Translations under genes and position numbers: made by a program
Source of the DNA: Pseudomonadota bacterium
GTDB taxonomy: Bacteria > Pseudomonadota > Gammaproteobacteria > Burkholderiales > Chitinibacteraceae
Assembly: GCA_026399755.1 (NCBI GenBank)
Contig: JAPLQI010000123.1
Location: forward strand, 1-64,000
Length of the DNA stretch: 64,000 bases
Direction of reading: 5' to 3'
Notes under the pieces: model-generated
What the model saw: only the letters and a program-made list of their open reading frames with translations
Database searches by the model: none
Told to the model about the DNA's origin: nothing
In this document: positions 48,037 through 58,378 of the stretch, in pieces
Numbering within the stretch: the stretch's first letter is position 1
Layout of the letters: every line of letters starts with the position of its first letter

Positions 48037-48954
48037 CTAGAAATACCCTTCCATTTTTTTCTTTTCCATTGAGCCAGATGAATCGTGGTCGATCATGCGG
48101 CCTTGTCGTTCGCTGGTGGTGGTGAGTAGCATTTCCTGGATGATTTCTGGCAGCGTTTTTGCGGTGGATTCAACCGCGCCGGTGAGCGGGTAACAGCCCA
48201 GCGTTCTAAAGCGTACCGATTTCATTTCTGGCACTTCACCCGGCAATAGCGGCATACGGTCGTCATCTACCATGATAAGGGTGCCATTACGCTCTACTAC
48301 GGGGCGAACGTCGGCGTAGTAGAGCGGCACGATATCGATGTTTTCCATATAGATATATTGCCAGATATCTAGCTCTGTCCAATTAGACAGCGGGAATACG
48401 CGAATGCTTTCGCCTTGGTCGATTTTGGAGTTGTAGATATTCCATAGCTCTGGGCGCTGTACTTTTGGATCCCAGCGATGGTTTTTATCGCGGAATGAAT
48501 ACACACGCTCTTTGGCTCGGGATTTTTCCTCGTCACGGCGCGCGCCACCAAAAGCCGCGTCAAATTTATATTTATTAAGCGCCTGCTTCAGGCCTTCGGT
48601 TTTCATCACGTCAGTATGCTTGGCCGAGCCTGAGCTAAATGGATTGATGCCTGCTTTTACGCCTTCTTCATTGATGTGAACAATGAGATCAAAGCCGCAC
48701 TTTTCTGCCATTTTGTCGCGAAATTTAATCATTTCGCCGAATTTCCATGTGGTGTCGACATGCATCAGCGGAAAAGGCATTTTGCCCGGCGCAAAGGCTT
48801 TGAGTGCCAGATGCAGCATCACGGCAGAATCTTTGCCGATGGAGTAGAGCATGACCGGATTATCAAATTCGGCGGCCACTTCACGAATAATATGGATGGA
48901 CTCTGCTTCGAGTTGCTTAAGGTGAGTCAGCCTTGCTTCACTGAGGGTAGTCAT
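48037..48954 (-). CDS. cysD: Sulfate adenylyltransferase subunit 2 (CysD)
   Basis: A 305-residue PP-loop ATP sulfurylase subunit: [21 protein letters not shown] near residue 34, [13 protein letters not shown] near 64 and [15 protein letters not shown] near 136. It forms the active heterodimer with CysN. The first step of sulfate assimilation is thus encoded here. Reductase genes (cysH, cysIJ) are not in the window. Confidence 0.95.
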   Translation of the reverse strand: MTTLSEARLTHLKQLEAESIHIIREVAAEFDNPVMLYSIGKDSAVMLHLALKAFAPGKMPFPLMHVDTTWKFGEMIKFRDKMAEKCGFDLIVHINEEGVKAGINPFSSGSAKHTDVMKTEGLKQALNKYKFDAAFGGARRDEEKSRAKERVYSFRDKNHRWDPKVQRPELWNIYNSKIDQGESIRVFPLSNWTELDIWQYIYMENIDIVPLYYADVRPVVERNGTLIMVDDDRMPLLPGEVPEMKSVRFRTLGCYPLTGAVESTAKTLPEIIQEMLLTTTSERQGRMIDHDSSGSMEKKKMEGYF

Positions 48955-49026
48955 ACTTTATCCGGGCAAAATAATCGGTTACGAAGCTTATATCCTTAGG
49001 TTAAGCGAAGGATCTAATCGTTATAT

Positions 49027-49770
49027 CTATATGGATGCTTTCGCGATGATTTCTTTTACTAACTCGACATTCGTTTCTACCAAGGCGTATTCGTCTTGGC
49101 CGGGGATGCCCATATGCACATTAGGGTTGCAATAACGCATCTTGCTGGCGAAGGGCAGGCGGGCCGAGGTGTGGAATTCTTTGCAGCCGGTGGTGGCGAC
49201 TAATTCGGCGATATTATTGCTGCGCACGCCAGCACCTGGCATCACGACGAGTCGATCTCCTGCGGCGGCTTGCAGCCTTTTAAGCATGGAAGCGCCTTCT
49301 AATGCAGTAGCTGCTTGGCCGCTGCTGAGCAGGCGATTGCAACCGGTGGCGATCACGTCTTCCAGCGCTTTGAGCGGGTTTTGGGCCACATCAAAAGCGC
49401 GGTGGAAGGTGACTTGCATGGGGCTGGCTAGCTCAACCAAGGCTTTGCAGCGCGGTACATCGATATGTCCATTGTCGGTGAGTATGCCGATGACGATGCC
49501 TTCTACTCCGAGCTTTTTGCAGGCAGTAATATCGCGCTGCATCACTTCGTATTCCAGATCGGTATATAAAAAGTCGCCACCACGCGGGCGGATAATCACA
49601 TTCAGGCCTATCCAAAGCCGCTCTCTGGCCACCGCAATTTGCCCGTAAGATGGCGTAGTGCCACCTTCTAACAGGTTGTCGCAAAACTCAACCCGATGCG
49701 CACCGCCTTCCTGAGCTGCTAAACACGATGTAACTGATCCGGCACAGATTTCTAGCAAAATATCAGACAT
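49027..49770 (-). CDS. cutC: CutC-family protein
   Basis: A 247-residue TIM-barrel protein of the CutC family, linked to copper homeostasis in E. coli although direct copper handling is disputed. Motifs: LEICAGSVTSCLAAQEGGAHRVE-type opening, VIIRPRGGDFLYTD near residue 58, VTFHRAFDVAQNP near 120 and VMPGAGVRSNNI near 176. The ATG at 49770 is preferred over 49782. It lies between cysD and a dynamin gene, apparently as a single unit. Confidence 0.9.
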   Translation of the reverse strand: MSDILLEICAGSVTSCLAAQEGGAHRVEFCDNLLEGGTTPSYGQIAVARERLWIGLNVIIRPRGGDFLYTDLEYEVMQRDITACKKLGVEGIVIGILTDNGHIDVPRCKALVELASPMQVTFHRAFDVAQNPLKALEDVIATGCNRLLSSGQAATALEGASMLKRLQAAAGDRLVVMPGAGVRSNNIAELVATTGCKEFHTSARLPFASKMRYCNPNVHMGIPGQDEYALVETNVELVKEIIAKASI

Positions 49771-49889
49771 GGGCACTTCCAAAAAGACACTTCCAAAAGA
49801 GAACGCCGCCAGAAGCTGCGGCGGCGTTGTTTAGACTGGATTAATAAGACTTGTAAGGGCTTAAAAGGTTCTGAGGCAGCGGGCTAATG

Positions 49890-49958
49890 CGTAGGGCGGG
49901 TGCAACCCGCCGTTTTTTCGTGTCTCAGCACAGCTCGGCGGGTTTCACCCACCCTACG
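49890..49958. repeat. GTAG-type REP inverted pair (REPIN-like), copy 3
   Basis: GTAGGGCGGGTGCAACCCGCC with inverted GGCGGGTTTCACCCACCCTAC. It belongs to the same family as 1218-1288. It lies in the 415-base gap between cutC and the dynamin gene, which otherwise holds only copy 4. Confidence 0.8.
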
Positions 49959-50088
49959 ATAATTTATCCAGTTTTATAGGATATACAAGACGCAGTTGGA
50001 GCGCAGAGAGCGGTGCGCAAGAAAAACGACTTGCACACCCTATAAAAACCAAGGCCTTATTTGCATGAAGCAAATGTTATATAAATCT

Positions 50089-50147
50089 TGTAGGGCGGGA
50101 CCCCGCGAGCGATGTTGAAAAATACGCGGGTTTCACCCGCCCTACGA
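50089..50147. repeat. GTAG-type REP inverted pair (REPIN-like), copy 4
   Basis: GTAGGGCGGGACCCCGCG with inverted CGCGGGTTTCACCCGCCCTAC. It ends 39 bases before the dynamin gene stop. The left arm is partly degenerate. Confidence 0.75.
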
Positions 50148-50185
50148 TGATTCATAGGGCGTTTCAATTTCTAATCAATACGCAA

Positions 50186-52192
50186 TTACGCCGCCTTCGC
50201 CACAAAAATATCCTCATTCAGCGCTGCATAAATAGCGCGTAAGCGCCCGTCTAGATCGGAGAGTTGCGTGGCGAGTTGTCTGACCATTTCTTCTAGCTCT
50301 TCGATACGGCCTTCCAGTGTGTCGGTGGCTTTATGGATGCGCTTTATGCTTTCTAGGCGGCGGCGTAATTGCAGCTGGTGTTCGCGCACCTGCGTTTCCA
50401 TCGGTGCCATCACGGCTTTTAGCCAGTTTTCTACATCGCGATTAGCCACTTCAAATACATAGAGCACTCGGCTGGCGATGGTTTCAAAAAACTTGTGCGA
50501 AAGCTTGCCCTTGCTGGTGGTAAGCAGGGTGCTGACGGTGTTGAAATGCTCACGGAAGGATTTTTCTAGGCGTGAAATTTCTTTATGGTATTTCAGCGTT
50601 GAGAAGGGCGGCGGGGTGACATTGCCTAGGCCGTGTTCTTCGCTAAATTTTTTATACATCGCCGCCATCATGGCTTGGATTTCCGCCACCTGTGCTGCGG
50701 AATGGCTGATATTGCCGTTCACGTCTTTAAAAAACTGATCCATGATCGCGCGCAAGCCGCCTTCGCCAAAGGAGAACATGCTGTTGTCCATTTGGCTGCG
50801 TACAGTTTCAATATTGCTTTTTAGCGCGTCGATGCCAAGTAAAGACATCAGCTGATTGGTTTGCTGGCTAAAGATGCTGCGCAGTGCTTGAAAGCGCACC
50901 AAGCCTTGCTCAAATTTGCGCTTGTCGGCATGGACTTTATCCATCATTTGCCCGACCACATCTTGGTTTTTGCCGCGCAAGGTGGATAGCTCGTTTAGCT
51001 GCTCCAGCACACCGCTACGGCGTACCGTCAATATAGAGCGCATGCTTTTAACGATGTCTTCTACTTCGGTGATGGTGCTATCGCGAACAATATCTTGCTT
51101 GGAAGGCAGTAGCTCGTTGGAAAGCGCTTCTTCTAAGGCGGTGAGGCGCGAGCGTGCCAGTAAATCAACATCTTGGTTTACTTTGGCAACCAGCGCTTTT
51201 TGCGCCGAGATAGGGTAAACATGGCCAACAGGCACGCCGAGTAGCTCGGAGGTGGTGGCAATTTGATGATTAATTTCAGCTTCAATTTGCTCGGGGGTTT
51301 TTAATTCATCCCACATGCTGTCGATTTTATTTAGCACGGCAAGGCGGCCACGATTGCCGCCTTTTGCGATATGCGAGCGCCAGATATCAATATCAGAGCG
51401 AGTTACACCGGTGTCAGCGGCCAAAATAAACAGAATAGCGTGGGCATTGGGTAGTAAGTTCAGCGTGAGCTCGGGCTCGGTCCCAATTGCATTCAGCCCA
51501 GGCGTATCCAGAATCACCAAGCCTTGTTTGAGTAGCGGATGCGGGAAGTTAATTACCGCATGTCGCCAACAAGGAATCTCGATGGTGCCTTGAGCGTCCA
51601 CTGCAATCAGCTGATCTGGGTCTTCGGCATTATAAAGGCCATAGCTGGCGGCTTCGGCCACGGGGGATCTGCGCGTAAGGCCAACATGGCGGAATGATTC
51701 AAACATGGCATCTGAATCATTAATATCCAATGGAATGGTTTTCCATTCCTCAGGATAACGGCGATATTCGCTGGTAGTGACATTCTGAGCGCGGGTTTCA
51801 ATCGGCAATAGCTGAATCGATGGCTCACGCGAGGCATCATAAAGCAGCTCGGTAGGGCACATCGTGGTGCGGCCTGCCGATGAGGGAAGGATGCGCTTGC
51901 CATAATTCGCAAAGAAAATGGCGTTGATCAGCTCTGATTTACCGCGTGAAAACTCGGCCACAAAGGCGATATTGAGTTTATCGTCGCGTAGCTTTTCTAT
52001 CAGCTGAGAAATACGCAAATTGCTTTGGGCATCTTCTAAATCTTGCTCGGTCAGCCAACGGGCAAGTTGGCTAATGGCTTGAGTTAGCTCGGCACGCCAA
52101 GTGCTATAGGCTTGGAAATCGCTGACTAAGCGATCGCTGCCACTTGGATCATTCACTGCTAAATCATTTTGATGCAGATAATTGGTGCTCAT
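50186..52192 (-). CDS. Bacterial dynamin-like GTPase
   Basis: A 668-residue dynamin-family protein. G1 is AFVAEFSRGKSELINAIF (about residue 76), a switch-I-like Thr lies in GRTTMCPTELL, G3 is LVILDTPGLNAIG (about 232) and G4 is AVLNKIDSMWDEL (about 288). The C-terminal half is helical with coiled coils (last 80 residues), as in the stalk/neck of dynamins. Such proteins act on membranes. The role here is unknown. The gene stands alone between two REP copies and mutM. Confidence 0.88.
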   Translation of the reverse strand: MSTNYLHQNDLAVNDPSGSDRLVSDFQAYSTWRAELTQAISQLARWLTEQDLEDAQSNLRISQLIEKLRDDKLNIAFVAEFSRGKSELINAIFFANYGKRILPSSAGRTTMCPTELLYDASREPSIQLLPIETRAQNVTTSEYRRYPEEWKTIPLDINDSDAMFESFRHVGLTRRSPVAEAASYGLYNAEDPDQLIAVDAQGTIEIPCWRHAVINFPHPLLKQGLVILDTPGLNAIGTEPELTLNLLPNAHAILFILAADTGVTRSDIDIWRSHIAKGGNRGRLAVLNKIDSMWDELKTPEQIEAEINHQIATTSELLGVPVGHVYPISAQKALVAKVNQDVDLLARSRLTALEEALSNELLPSKQDIVRDSTITEVEDIVKSMRSILTVRRSGVLEQLNELSTLRGKNQDVVGQMMDKVHADKRKFEQGLVRFQALRSIFSQQTNQLMSLLGIDALKSNIETVRSQMDNSMFSFGEGGLRAIMDQFFKDVNGNISHSAAQVAEIQAMMAAMYKKFSEEHGLGNVTPPPFSTLKYHKEISRLEKSFREHFNTVSTLLTTSKGKLSHKFFETIASRVLYVFEVANRDVENWLKAVMAPMETQVREHQLQLRRRLESIKRIHKATDTLEGRIEELEEMVRQLATQLSDLDGRLRAIYAALNEDIFVAKAA

Positions 52193-52284
52193 TGCGATCT
52201 CTCTTGCTATGCCAAGATTTAGTGTAAGTTTTTTGCGAGGCTGAATAATGCGCTATTCAATTAAAAATGAATATTGTATTTCTA

Positions 52285-53100
52285 TTAATTTTGGCAATGG
52301 GGGCAATAAAACGTGCTGCGTTGCCCTTGGCGGATTTGTTTGATTTCGCTACCACAAATTCGGCATGGCATACCTGCACGGCCGTAAACAAATGCGCTTA
52401 GCTGGAAATAGCCAGCCTTACCATCACTATCCACATAATCACGCAGTGTGCTGCCGCCCGCAATAATGGCATCACCTAGTGTTGCTTTGATTGCCACAAC
52501 TAATTGTGTAGATTCTAAAGCACTTAAGCTATTTGCAGCTCTAGTTGGATTGATTTTGGCTCTGAATAAAGATTCGGCGGCATAAATATTGCCTACGCCT
52601 ACCACGGTATGATTATCCATAATGGCGAGCTTAATCGCTATTTTCCGATTAGAGTTGGCGGATAGAAGATGGTCGGTATTAAATTGCTCAGATAATGGCT
52701 CGGGCCCCAGCTTTAGTAATAAAGGGTGAGGGCCATTTTCTAATGCTTGCCATAAACAAGCGCCAAAACGGCGCGGGTCCCGATATCGTAGGCGTTTGCC
52801 ATTGGCTAAAACAAGATCAAAATGATCATGTTTTTCAGCAGGAAATGCTTCAGTTAATACTCGTAAATTACCTGACATTCCCAAGTGAATAAGCAGGGTG
52901 CCATGTTCAAAACTAAAAAGTAAATATTTAGCACGGCGACTGACGCTAAGGATCTTTCGTCCTTCTAATGTTTGAGCCAAGTCGGCTGGTATCGGCCAGC
53001 GTAGTCCTGCCTGGCGAACAATCACCTCGCTCACCATTACACCTTCGATATGCGATGCAATGCCACGCCGAGTTGTTTCAACTTCTGGTAATTCTGGCAC
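52285..53100 (-). CDS. mutM: Formamidopyrimidine-DNA glycosylase MutM/Fpg
   Basis: A 271-residue base-excision repair enzyme that removes 8-oxoguanine and nicks the abasic site. It has the N-terminal PELPEVETTRRGI with the catalytic Pro, Lys in RRAKYLLF, NIYAAESLF in the helix-two-turn-helix region, and a C-terminal zinc finger CRICG...FYCPHC. Full length. Divergent from the TPR gene. Confidence 0.96.
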   Translation of the reverse strand: MPELPEVETTRRGIASHIEGVMVSEVIVRQAGLRWPIPADLAQTLEGRKILSVSRRAKYLLFSFEHGTLLIHLGMSGNLRVLTEAFPAEKHDHFDLVLANGKRLRYRDPRRFGACLWQALENGPHPLLLKLGPEPLSEQFNTDHLLSANSNRKIAIKLAIMDNHTVVGVGNIYAAESLFRAKINPTRAANSLSALESTQLVVAIKATLGDAIIAGGSTLRDYVDSDGKAGYFQLSAFVYGRAGMPCRICGSEIKQIRQGQRSTFYCPHCQN

Positions 53101-53314
53101 TTTGTCTTCCTATTGGCAGGGCTTAGAAAATAGCGATTTAGTCGAGAGAATCGAGTAAAAATAAGAACGTAGTGATTTGTTTATTAAGGGAAATGAGCCA
53201 TATTTTTTTTGATTTTTGCGTGGCTAGGCTGTTTGCTTACTATGCTCTTTAAATATAGTAAGCGTAAGACGAGCTATTACTATCTGAAATATCCGAGTTA
53301 ATATGGAATGATTA

Positions 53315-55117
53315 ATGACGTTACTGGATTGTGCCATGCTCGTCCCTTTCCGACTTAGCTCTTTTAAACACAGCGCTCTTTGCTTACTTATTAGCAGCTT
53401 ATTTTTGGGCGGATGCGCCTCTGCGCCCTTTGCATCAACGTCCGGTGCTGCCGCAAGCGAGCCCGCCGAGGCTGTCGCTGATGTAGAGACTGTGCGGGAT
53501 GAAAGCTTTGCGCCAGAAACCTTATCGCGTTTGCCTCTGACCAATGACTTGTTGCTGCGCTTTTTAGTTGCCGACATCTCTTTGCAGCGTGGCCGTACCG
53601 CCCTATCTGCACAAACGTGGTACGACCTCGCTAATCGAACCCATGATCCACGCGTGGCACGCCGGGCAACGGAAGTGGCCGTCGGAGCAGGGCAGCTTGG
53701 CTTGGCGCAGGAAACGGCGCAGCAATGGATTACCGCCGCCCCTAATTCGGTGGGCGCACGACAAATACTATTAACGTTATTGATAAGGGCTGATCGAATT
53801 GAAGAGGCTCGCCCACATATTGAGGCACTGCTAGCCGCCAAGCCTGAGGATGCCGCTGCTTTCTTTATGCAGATGCATTTACTCTGGGATAAAACCAGCG
53901 ATAGGAAAGCCGCTTGGGCACTCACCGATGAGCTGACGCAAAAGTATCCACAGCTACCCGAGGCACGCTTTGCCCGTGCCGTGGCCTTGGCTAATCAAGA
54001 GCGCTTTAACGATGCAATTGCAGAATTAGATCGTGCTTTGGTGGCTCGGCCTAACTGGGATACGGTGATTCAGTACAAGGCGCAGCTTTTGTCGAATCAA
54101 TCGCCTGCGGCTAGCGTTGAATTCTTGCAAAAGTCGGTTAAAGATAATCCGATGTCATTTAGCCTACGCAATAGCTTGGCGCGTGAATTGGTCGCTGCTC
54201 AGCGTTTGCCTGAGGCGAATCAGGTTTACCAACAAACCCTTAATTTACAAGCAAATAACCTAGATGCGCTGATTGGCACGGGCCTGATTGCATTGCAACA
54301 GCGCAATTTAGATACGGCGTATCAGAATTTAGGCGCTGCAATTAAGCAAAACCCGCGCAATGTGGATAACTTGCGCTACTACCTTGGGCAGATTTCGGAA
54401 GAGCGTTATCGTTTTGAGGAAGCATTAGGCTGGTATAGCCAAGTGGGTGGAGAGTTTGCCCCATCGGCTAAAAAACGCTTACCTCGGGTCTATGCTCGCT
54501 TAGGTCGTATGGAAGAAGCACGTAAAGCAATCGCTGCTTTGCCTAGTGACACCGAGCAAGCACGAATTGAGCATATCCAAATGGATGCACAATTGTGGCG
54601 CGAAGCGCGTGATTATAAAAAGGGTGTGGATACTTTAAGTAAGGGGATTGCGACGTACCCACAGTCGGCTGATTTAATTTACGACCGTGCTTTATTGGCC
54701 GATATGCAAGGTGATTACGCCTTGGCTGAAAGCGATTTACGTAAGTATGTGGCGTTATTGCCAGCCAATGCTCAGGGCATGAATGCCCTAGGTTATACCC
54801 TGCTGACACGCACCACCAAGCTAGCAGAAGCCGAAAAATGGCTAGAGCAAGCCATTTCACTAGAGCCAGATAGCCCTGTTATTCTGGATAGCCTAGGTTG
54901 GCTGCGTTATAAGCAAGGCAAGCTGCCCGAGGCAAAAGAATTATTAAACCAGGCTTTTGCCAAATTGGTCGAGCCTGACGTTGCCGCGCATTTGGCTGAA
55001 GTATTGTGGCAGCTTGGTGATAAGGTCGAGGCTAAAAAAATTGTGGATGCCGCGCTCTTGATTGATGCAAAAAATGAAACACTGCTTGAGACCATTAAAC
55101 GGTTAGGTATTCGTTAA
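53315..55117 (+). CDS. TPR-repeat lipoprotein
   Basis: A 600-residue predicted outer-membrane-associated lipoprotein with many tetratricopeptide repeats. The signal has lipobox LFLGGC (residues 29-34 from 53315). TPR units cover about residues 75-585, for example ALGYTLLTRTTKLAEAEKWLEQAISLEPDSP near 490. A second ATG at 53336 gives a more usual signal length. Orthologues sit upstream of lolB in many betaproteobacteria, with unknown partners. It overlaps lolB by one base. Confidence 0.88.
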   Translation: MTLLDCAMLVPFRLSSFKHSALCLLISSLFLGGCASAPFASTSGAAASEPAEAVADVETVRDESFAPETLSRLPLTNDLLLRFLVADISLQRGRTALSAQTWYDLANRTHDPRVARRATEVAVGAGQLGLAQETAQQWITAAPNSVGARQILLTLLIRADRIEEARPHIEALLAAKPEDAAAFFMQMHLLWDKTSDRKAAWALTDELTQKYPQLPEARFARAVALANQERFNDAIAELDRALVARPNWDTVIQYKAQLLSNQSPAASVEFLQKSVKDNPMSFSLRNSLARELVAAQRLPEANQVYQQTLNLQANNLDALIGTGLIALQQRNLDTAYQNLGAAIKQNPRNVDNLRYYLGQISEERYRFEEALGWYSQVGGEFAPSAKKRLPRVYARLGRMEEARKAIAALPSDTEQARIEHIQMDAQLWREARDYKKGVDTLSKGIATYPQSADLIYDRALLADMQGDYALAESDLRKYVALLPANAQGMNALGYTLLTRTTKLAEAEKWLEQAISLEPDSPVILDSLGWLRYKQGKLPEAKELLNQAFAKLVEPDVAAHLAEVLWQLGDKVEAKKIVDAALLIDAKNETLLETIKRLGIR

Positions 55118-55650
55118 TGAGGGCATGGTTGGTTTTGTTGCTGCTGCTTACGCTGGCAGGCTGTGCGTCTACACCGCAAGCGCCGCGTGCTGGTTATTCG
55201 GCGAGTGGCCGCGTTGCTCTGAAAATGGCCAATGAAAGGCATTATGCGCAGTTTGATTGGCATCAGTTGGGTGAGCAAAGCGAGCTGAGCCTTTCTGGTC
55301 CACTCGGCCAAACTGCGGCGGAGCTGCGTTTTAGCCCTGGCAACGCCAGCTTTCGTGAGGGTAATAAACGTGAAATCACCGCCAATTCTGCCGATGAGCT
55401 AATCGTAGAAGCGCTAGGCTGGCCTTTACCAGTGTCAGGTTTGCGTTGGTGGCTACGTGGTGAGGCTGATCCACAGCTTGCAATCACTAGCCAAAGTGAT
55501 ATAGAAAATGGCCGTCTACTCTTACAAGCAGGTTGGCGTATAGAAAGTACTGATTATCGTGGCCAGCCTAGCTTGCCGCATAAATTAACGCTGAGTCGCA
55601 GCGATTTAGAAATCAAAGTAGTGATATCAGAATGGCAATGGAATCCTTAA
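55117..55650 (+). CDS. lolB: Outer-membrane lipoprotein receptor LolB
   Basis: A 177-residue LolB that accepts lipoproteins from LolA and inserts them in the outer membrane. It has signal LLLLLTLAGCAST with lipobox LAGC, SGRVALKMANERHYAQFDW, LSLSGPLGQTAAELRF and RWWLRGEADP as in the family. The start overlaps the TPR stop (TAATGA) and its stop overlaps the ispE start. Confidence 0.92.
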   Translation: MRAWLVLLLLLTLAGCASTPQAPRAGYSASGRVALKMANERHYAQFDWHQLGEQSELSLSGPLGQTAAELRFSPGNASFREGNKREITANSADELIVEALGWPLPVSGLRWWLRGEADPQLAITSQSDIENGRLLLQAGWRIESTDYRGQPSLPHKLTLSRSDLEIKVVISEWQWNP

Positions 55651-56498
55651 TGAGTAGCCCGCACGATTGGCAAGATTTTCCTGCACCCGCCAAGCTCAAT
55701 CTTTTTTTACATATTATCGGCCGTCGTAGTGATGGCTACCATTTGCTGCAATCTGTTTTTCAGCTGATCGATCTGGCCGACACCATTAGCCTGCGGGTGA
55801 ATGATGGCGGTGAGGTACAGCATTTCAACCCGATATCCGGTGTGCCTGCGGAAAGTGATTTAACCGTGCGTGCTGCGCGTTTGCTGCAAAAAGCAACCGG
55901 CTGCAACAAGGGTGTGGATATTCGCGTAGAGAAGCGCCTGCCTATGGGCGGTGGCGTAGGTGGGGGGAGTTCCGACGCGGCCACGGTGATGTTGGCATTA
56001 AATCGCCTATGGCAGCTTAATTTGCCACGTACACGTTTAATGGAGTTGGGTTTAAGCCTAGGTGCGGATGTGCCATTCTTTATTTTTGGCGAGAATGCAT
56101 TTGTAGAAGGCATAGGCGAAATCATGACGCCAGTGGCAACGCCAGAGGCTAATTTTGTGATTTTGCACCCGCAAGTGCATGTCTCAACACCACAAATATT
56201 TTCCGACCCTAACTTGACAAGGGATACGCCGCCGATTACAGTTCCGCACCTCAGCAGCGCCATCACCCAAAATGATCTGGAAGAAGTGGCGTGTAAGGGT
56301 TATCCGGAAATAAGCGAAAGCATTGCGTGGCTTAGCCAGTATGCAAACGCAAGGATGACCGGCTCAGGTAGTTGTGTTTTTGCAAGTTTTTCTTCACCCA
56401 ACGAAGCAAACCGTGTAATATACGACCTGCCAAAAAAGATGACCGGATATATAGCAAGGTCATTAAGTAAGCATCCATTACATGAATTTGCCGAGTAG
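55650..56498 (+). CDS. ispE: 4-diphosphocytidyl-2-C-methyl-D-erythritol kinase IspE
   Basis: A 282-residue GHMP kinase of the MEP isoprenoid pathway. Motifs: [22 protein letters not shown] at the start, the ATP loop [14 protein letters not shown] near residue 102, and [12 protein letters not shown] near 236. An ATG at 55632 would add six residues. The ATG at 55650, in a TAATGA overlap with lolB, is favoured. Confidence 0.95.
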   Translation: MSSPHDWQDFPAPAKLNLFLHIIGRRSDGYHLLQSVFQLIDLADTISLRVNDGGEVQHFNPISGVPAESDLTVRAARLLQKATGCNKGVDIRVEKRLPMGGGVGGGSSDAATVMLALNRLWQLNLPRTRLMELGLSLGADVPFFIFGENAFVEGIGEIMTPVATPEANFVILHPQVHVSTPQIFSDPNLTRDTPPITVPHLSSAITQNDLEEVACKGYPEISESIAWLSQYANARMTGSGSCVFASFSSPNEANRVIYDLPKKMTGYIARSLSKHPLHEFAE

Positions 56499-56515
56499 TT
56501 GCGGGCAGTTTCATT

Positions 56516-56592
56516 AGGGGAGTCGCCAAGTTGGTTAAGGCATCGGATTTTGATTCCGACATGCGAAGGTTCGAATCCTTCTTCCCCTGCCA
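56516..56592 (+). tRNA. tRNA-Gln (anticodon TTG)
   Basis: 77 bases with encoded CCA. Acceptor AGGGGAG/TTCCCCT, anticodon arm TCGGA-TTTTGAT-TCCGA with anticodon TTG, T-arm GAAGG-TTCGAAT-CCTTC. It lies between ispE and prs, the conserved place in betaproteobacteria. Confidence 0.95.
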
Positions 56593-56603
56593 TCATTCGA
56601 ATA

Positions 56604-56637
56604 GAAAAGCGTGTAATTTAAAAATTACGCGCTTTTC
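56604..56637 (+). terminator. Hairpin between tRNA-Gln and prs
   Basis: GAAAAGCG-TGTAATT-TAAA-AATTACG-CGCTTTTC forms a long stem, followed by a T-poor tail. It may attenuate or process the transcript between tRNA and prs. Confidence 0.5.
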
Positions 56638-56656
56638 GTCCTTCTGGAATACAGAA

Positions 56657-57607
56657 ATGGCTTACGATAGTCTCATGGTGTTCACTGGTAACGCTAACCC
56701 GAAACTTGCTGATAGCGTAGTTAATCACCTGGACATCTCGATTGGCCGTGCCACGGTTGGTCGATTCTCGGACGGTGAAGTGACCGTTGAGCTGCTAGAA
56801 AACGTTCGCGGTCGCGATGTTTTCGTTTTGCAGTCCACCTGTGTCCCGACCAACGATAATCTGATGGAAGTGATGTTAATGGTTGATTCGCTGAAACGCG
56901 CATCAGCAGGCCGCATTACTGCAGCAATTCCCTACCTTGGGTATTCCCGTCAAGATCGCCGCCCACGCTCCGCTCGTGTACCTATCTCCGCCAAAGTGGT
57001 TGCAAATATGCTGACCGTTGCTGGTGTAGATCGCGTGCTGACCGTTGATGTGCACGCAGATCAAATCCAAGGCTTCTTCGATATCCCTGTAGATAACATC
57101 TACTCGACACCAGTTTTGCTGTCGGATATTCGTGAAAAGCGCTATGAAAACCTGATGGTTGTTAGTCCAGACGTAGGCGGCGTATTACGTGCCCGCGCCA
57201 TGGCTAAGCAATTGGGTGTGGATATGGCGATTATCGATAAACGCCGTCCTAAGGCTGGCGTTGCCGAAGTCATGCATATTATCGGTGATGTAAAAGACCG
57301 TACCTGTGTGATTATCGATGACATGATCGATACCGCCAATACCCTGTGCAAAGCCGCGCAAGCGTTGAAGCAACACGGTGCAAAACGCGTATTAGCTTAC
57401 GCTACTCACGCCGTATTCTCTGGCGCTGCTGTAGAGCGCATTATGCAATCTGACTTGGATGAAGTGGTTGTAACTGACACCATCCCAGTGAGCCAAGCTG
57501 CACAAGATAGTGGCCGTGTACGCGTGGTATCGATTGCTGGCCTCTTGGCTGAAACGATGCGCCGTATCAACAACGATGAATCCGTTTCATCTTTGTTTGT
57601 AGATTAA
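56657..57607 (+). CDS. prs: Ribose-phosphate pyrophosphokinase (PRPP synthetase)
   Basis: A 316-residue enzyme making PRPP from ribose-5-phosphate and ATP. Signature regions are [20 protein letters not shown] near residue 97, [18 protein letters not shown] near 129 and the PRPP loop [13 protein letters not shown] near 218. The frame extends upstream through tRNA-Gln, so the ATG at 56657 is the true start. Confidence 0.97.
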   Translation: MAYDSLMVFTGNANPKLADSVVNHLDISIGRATVGRFSDGEVTVELLENVRGRDVFVLQSTCVPTNDNLMEVMLMVDSLKRASAGRITAAIPYLGYSRQDRRPRSARVPISAKVVANMLTVAGVDRVLTVDVHADQIQGFFDIPVDNIYSTPVLLSDIREKRYENLMVVSPDVGGVLRARAMAKQLGVDMAIIDKRRPKAGVAEVMHIIGDVKDRTCVIIDDMIDTANTLCKAAQALKQHGAKRVLAYATHAVFSGAAVERIMQSDLDEVVVTDTIPVSQAAQDSGRVRVVSIAGLLAETMRRINNDESVSSLFVD

Positions 57608-57697
57608 TTTGATTTTCGGACTTTTGTCCGCTTGCTGTGCTGTCTGGTCGCGGACAGCACATATTTAAATGCACTTCGGTGCTAATGGAGTTTTATC

Positions 57698-58279
57698 ATG
57701 ACTTTTGAAATCAATGCAGTAGCACGTGACACGCAAGGTACGGGTGCGAGCCGCCGCCAGCGTCGTGACGGTCGTTTGCCAGCAATCGTTTACGGTGGCG
57801 ATGTAGCCCCTGTAGCCGTAACACTTGACCACAACAGCATGTACTACGCTTTGCAAAAAGAAGCGTTCCACACTGCTTTGATCACACTGAATGTTGAAGG
57901 CGCTGCTGCTGAGCAAGTTCTGGTTCGTGCTGTTCAATACCACCCATTCAAGCAATTGGTTCTGCACGTTGACTTGCAACGCGTAAACGAAGCAACTGTT
58001 GTTGAATTGAAAGTACCATTGCACTTCATCAACGGTGAAAACAGCCTAGGTGTTAAGTTGCAAGGTGGTTCGATCAGCACTGTGCTGAACGAAGTAATGG
58101 TACGTTGCGTAGCTTCTAAGCTGCCAGAATTCGTAACTGTTGATTTGGCTGATTTGTCTGTTCTGAAGACTTCAGTTCACTTGTCAGACATCAAGCTTCC
58201 TGATGGTATCGAATTGGTATCGTTGGTTTCTGGTAAAGACTTGGGCGTTGTAAACTTGAACGGTGCAAAATCTGTTTAA
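57698..58279 (+). CDS. rplY: 50S ribosomal protein L25 (Ctc form)
   Basis: A 193-residue two-domain L25/Ctc protein that binds 5S rRNA. It has the N-terminal GTGASRRQRRDGRLPAIVYG and a C-terminal beta domain (VELKVPLHFINGENSLGVK, LSDIKLPDGIEL). Codon use is strongly biased, as expected for a ribosomal gene. prs upstream and pth downstream are usual neighbours. A terminator follows. Confidence 0.96.
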   Translation: MTFEINAVARDTQGTGASRRQRRDGRLPAIVYGGDVAPVAVTLDHNSMYYALQKEAFHTALITLNVEGAAAEQVLVRAVQYHPFKQLVLHVDLQRVNEATVVELKVPLHFINGENSLGVKLQGGSISTVLNEVMVRCVASKLPEFVTVDLADLSVLKTSVHLSDIKLPDGIELVSLVSGKDLGVVNLNGAKSV

Positions 58280-58296
58280 GTTTTAGCTCTTTAAAA

Positions 58297-58320
58297 AACC
58301 CGCTGCGGCGGGTTTTTTTT
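58297..58320 (+). terminator. Intrinsic terminator after rplY
   Basis: AACCCGC-TGCG-GCGGGTT stem followed by T8. Confidence 0.9.
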
Positions 58321-58378
58321 CGGCTGTCTATTTAATGCTTCTGGTATTCTTTCTCTTTTCTAAAATATAGAGAAAGCT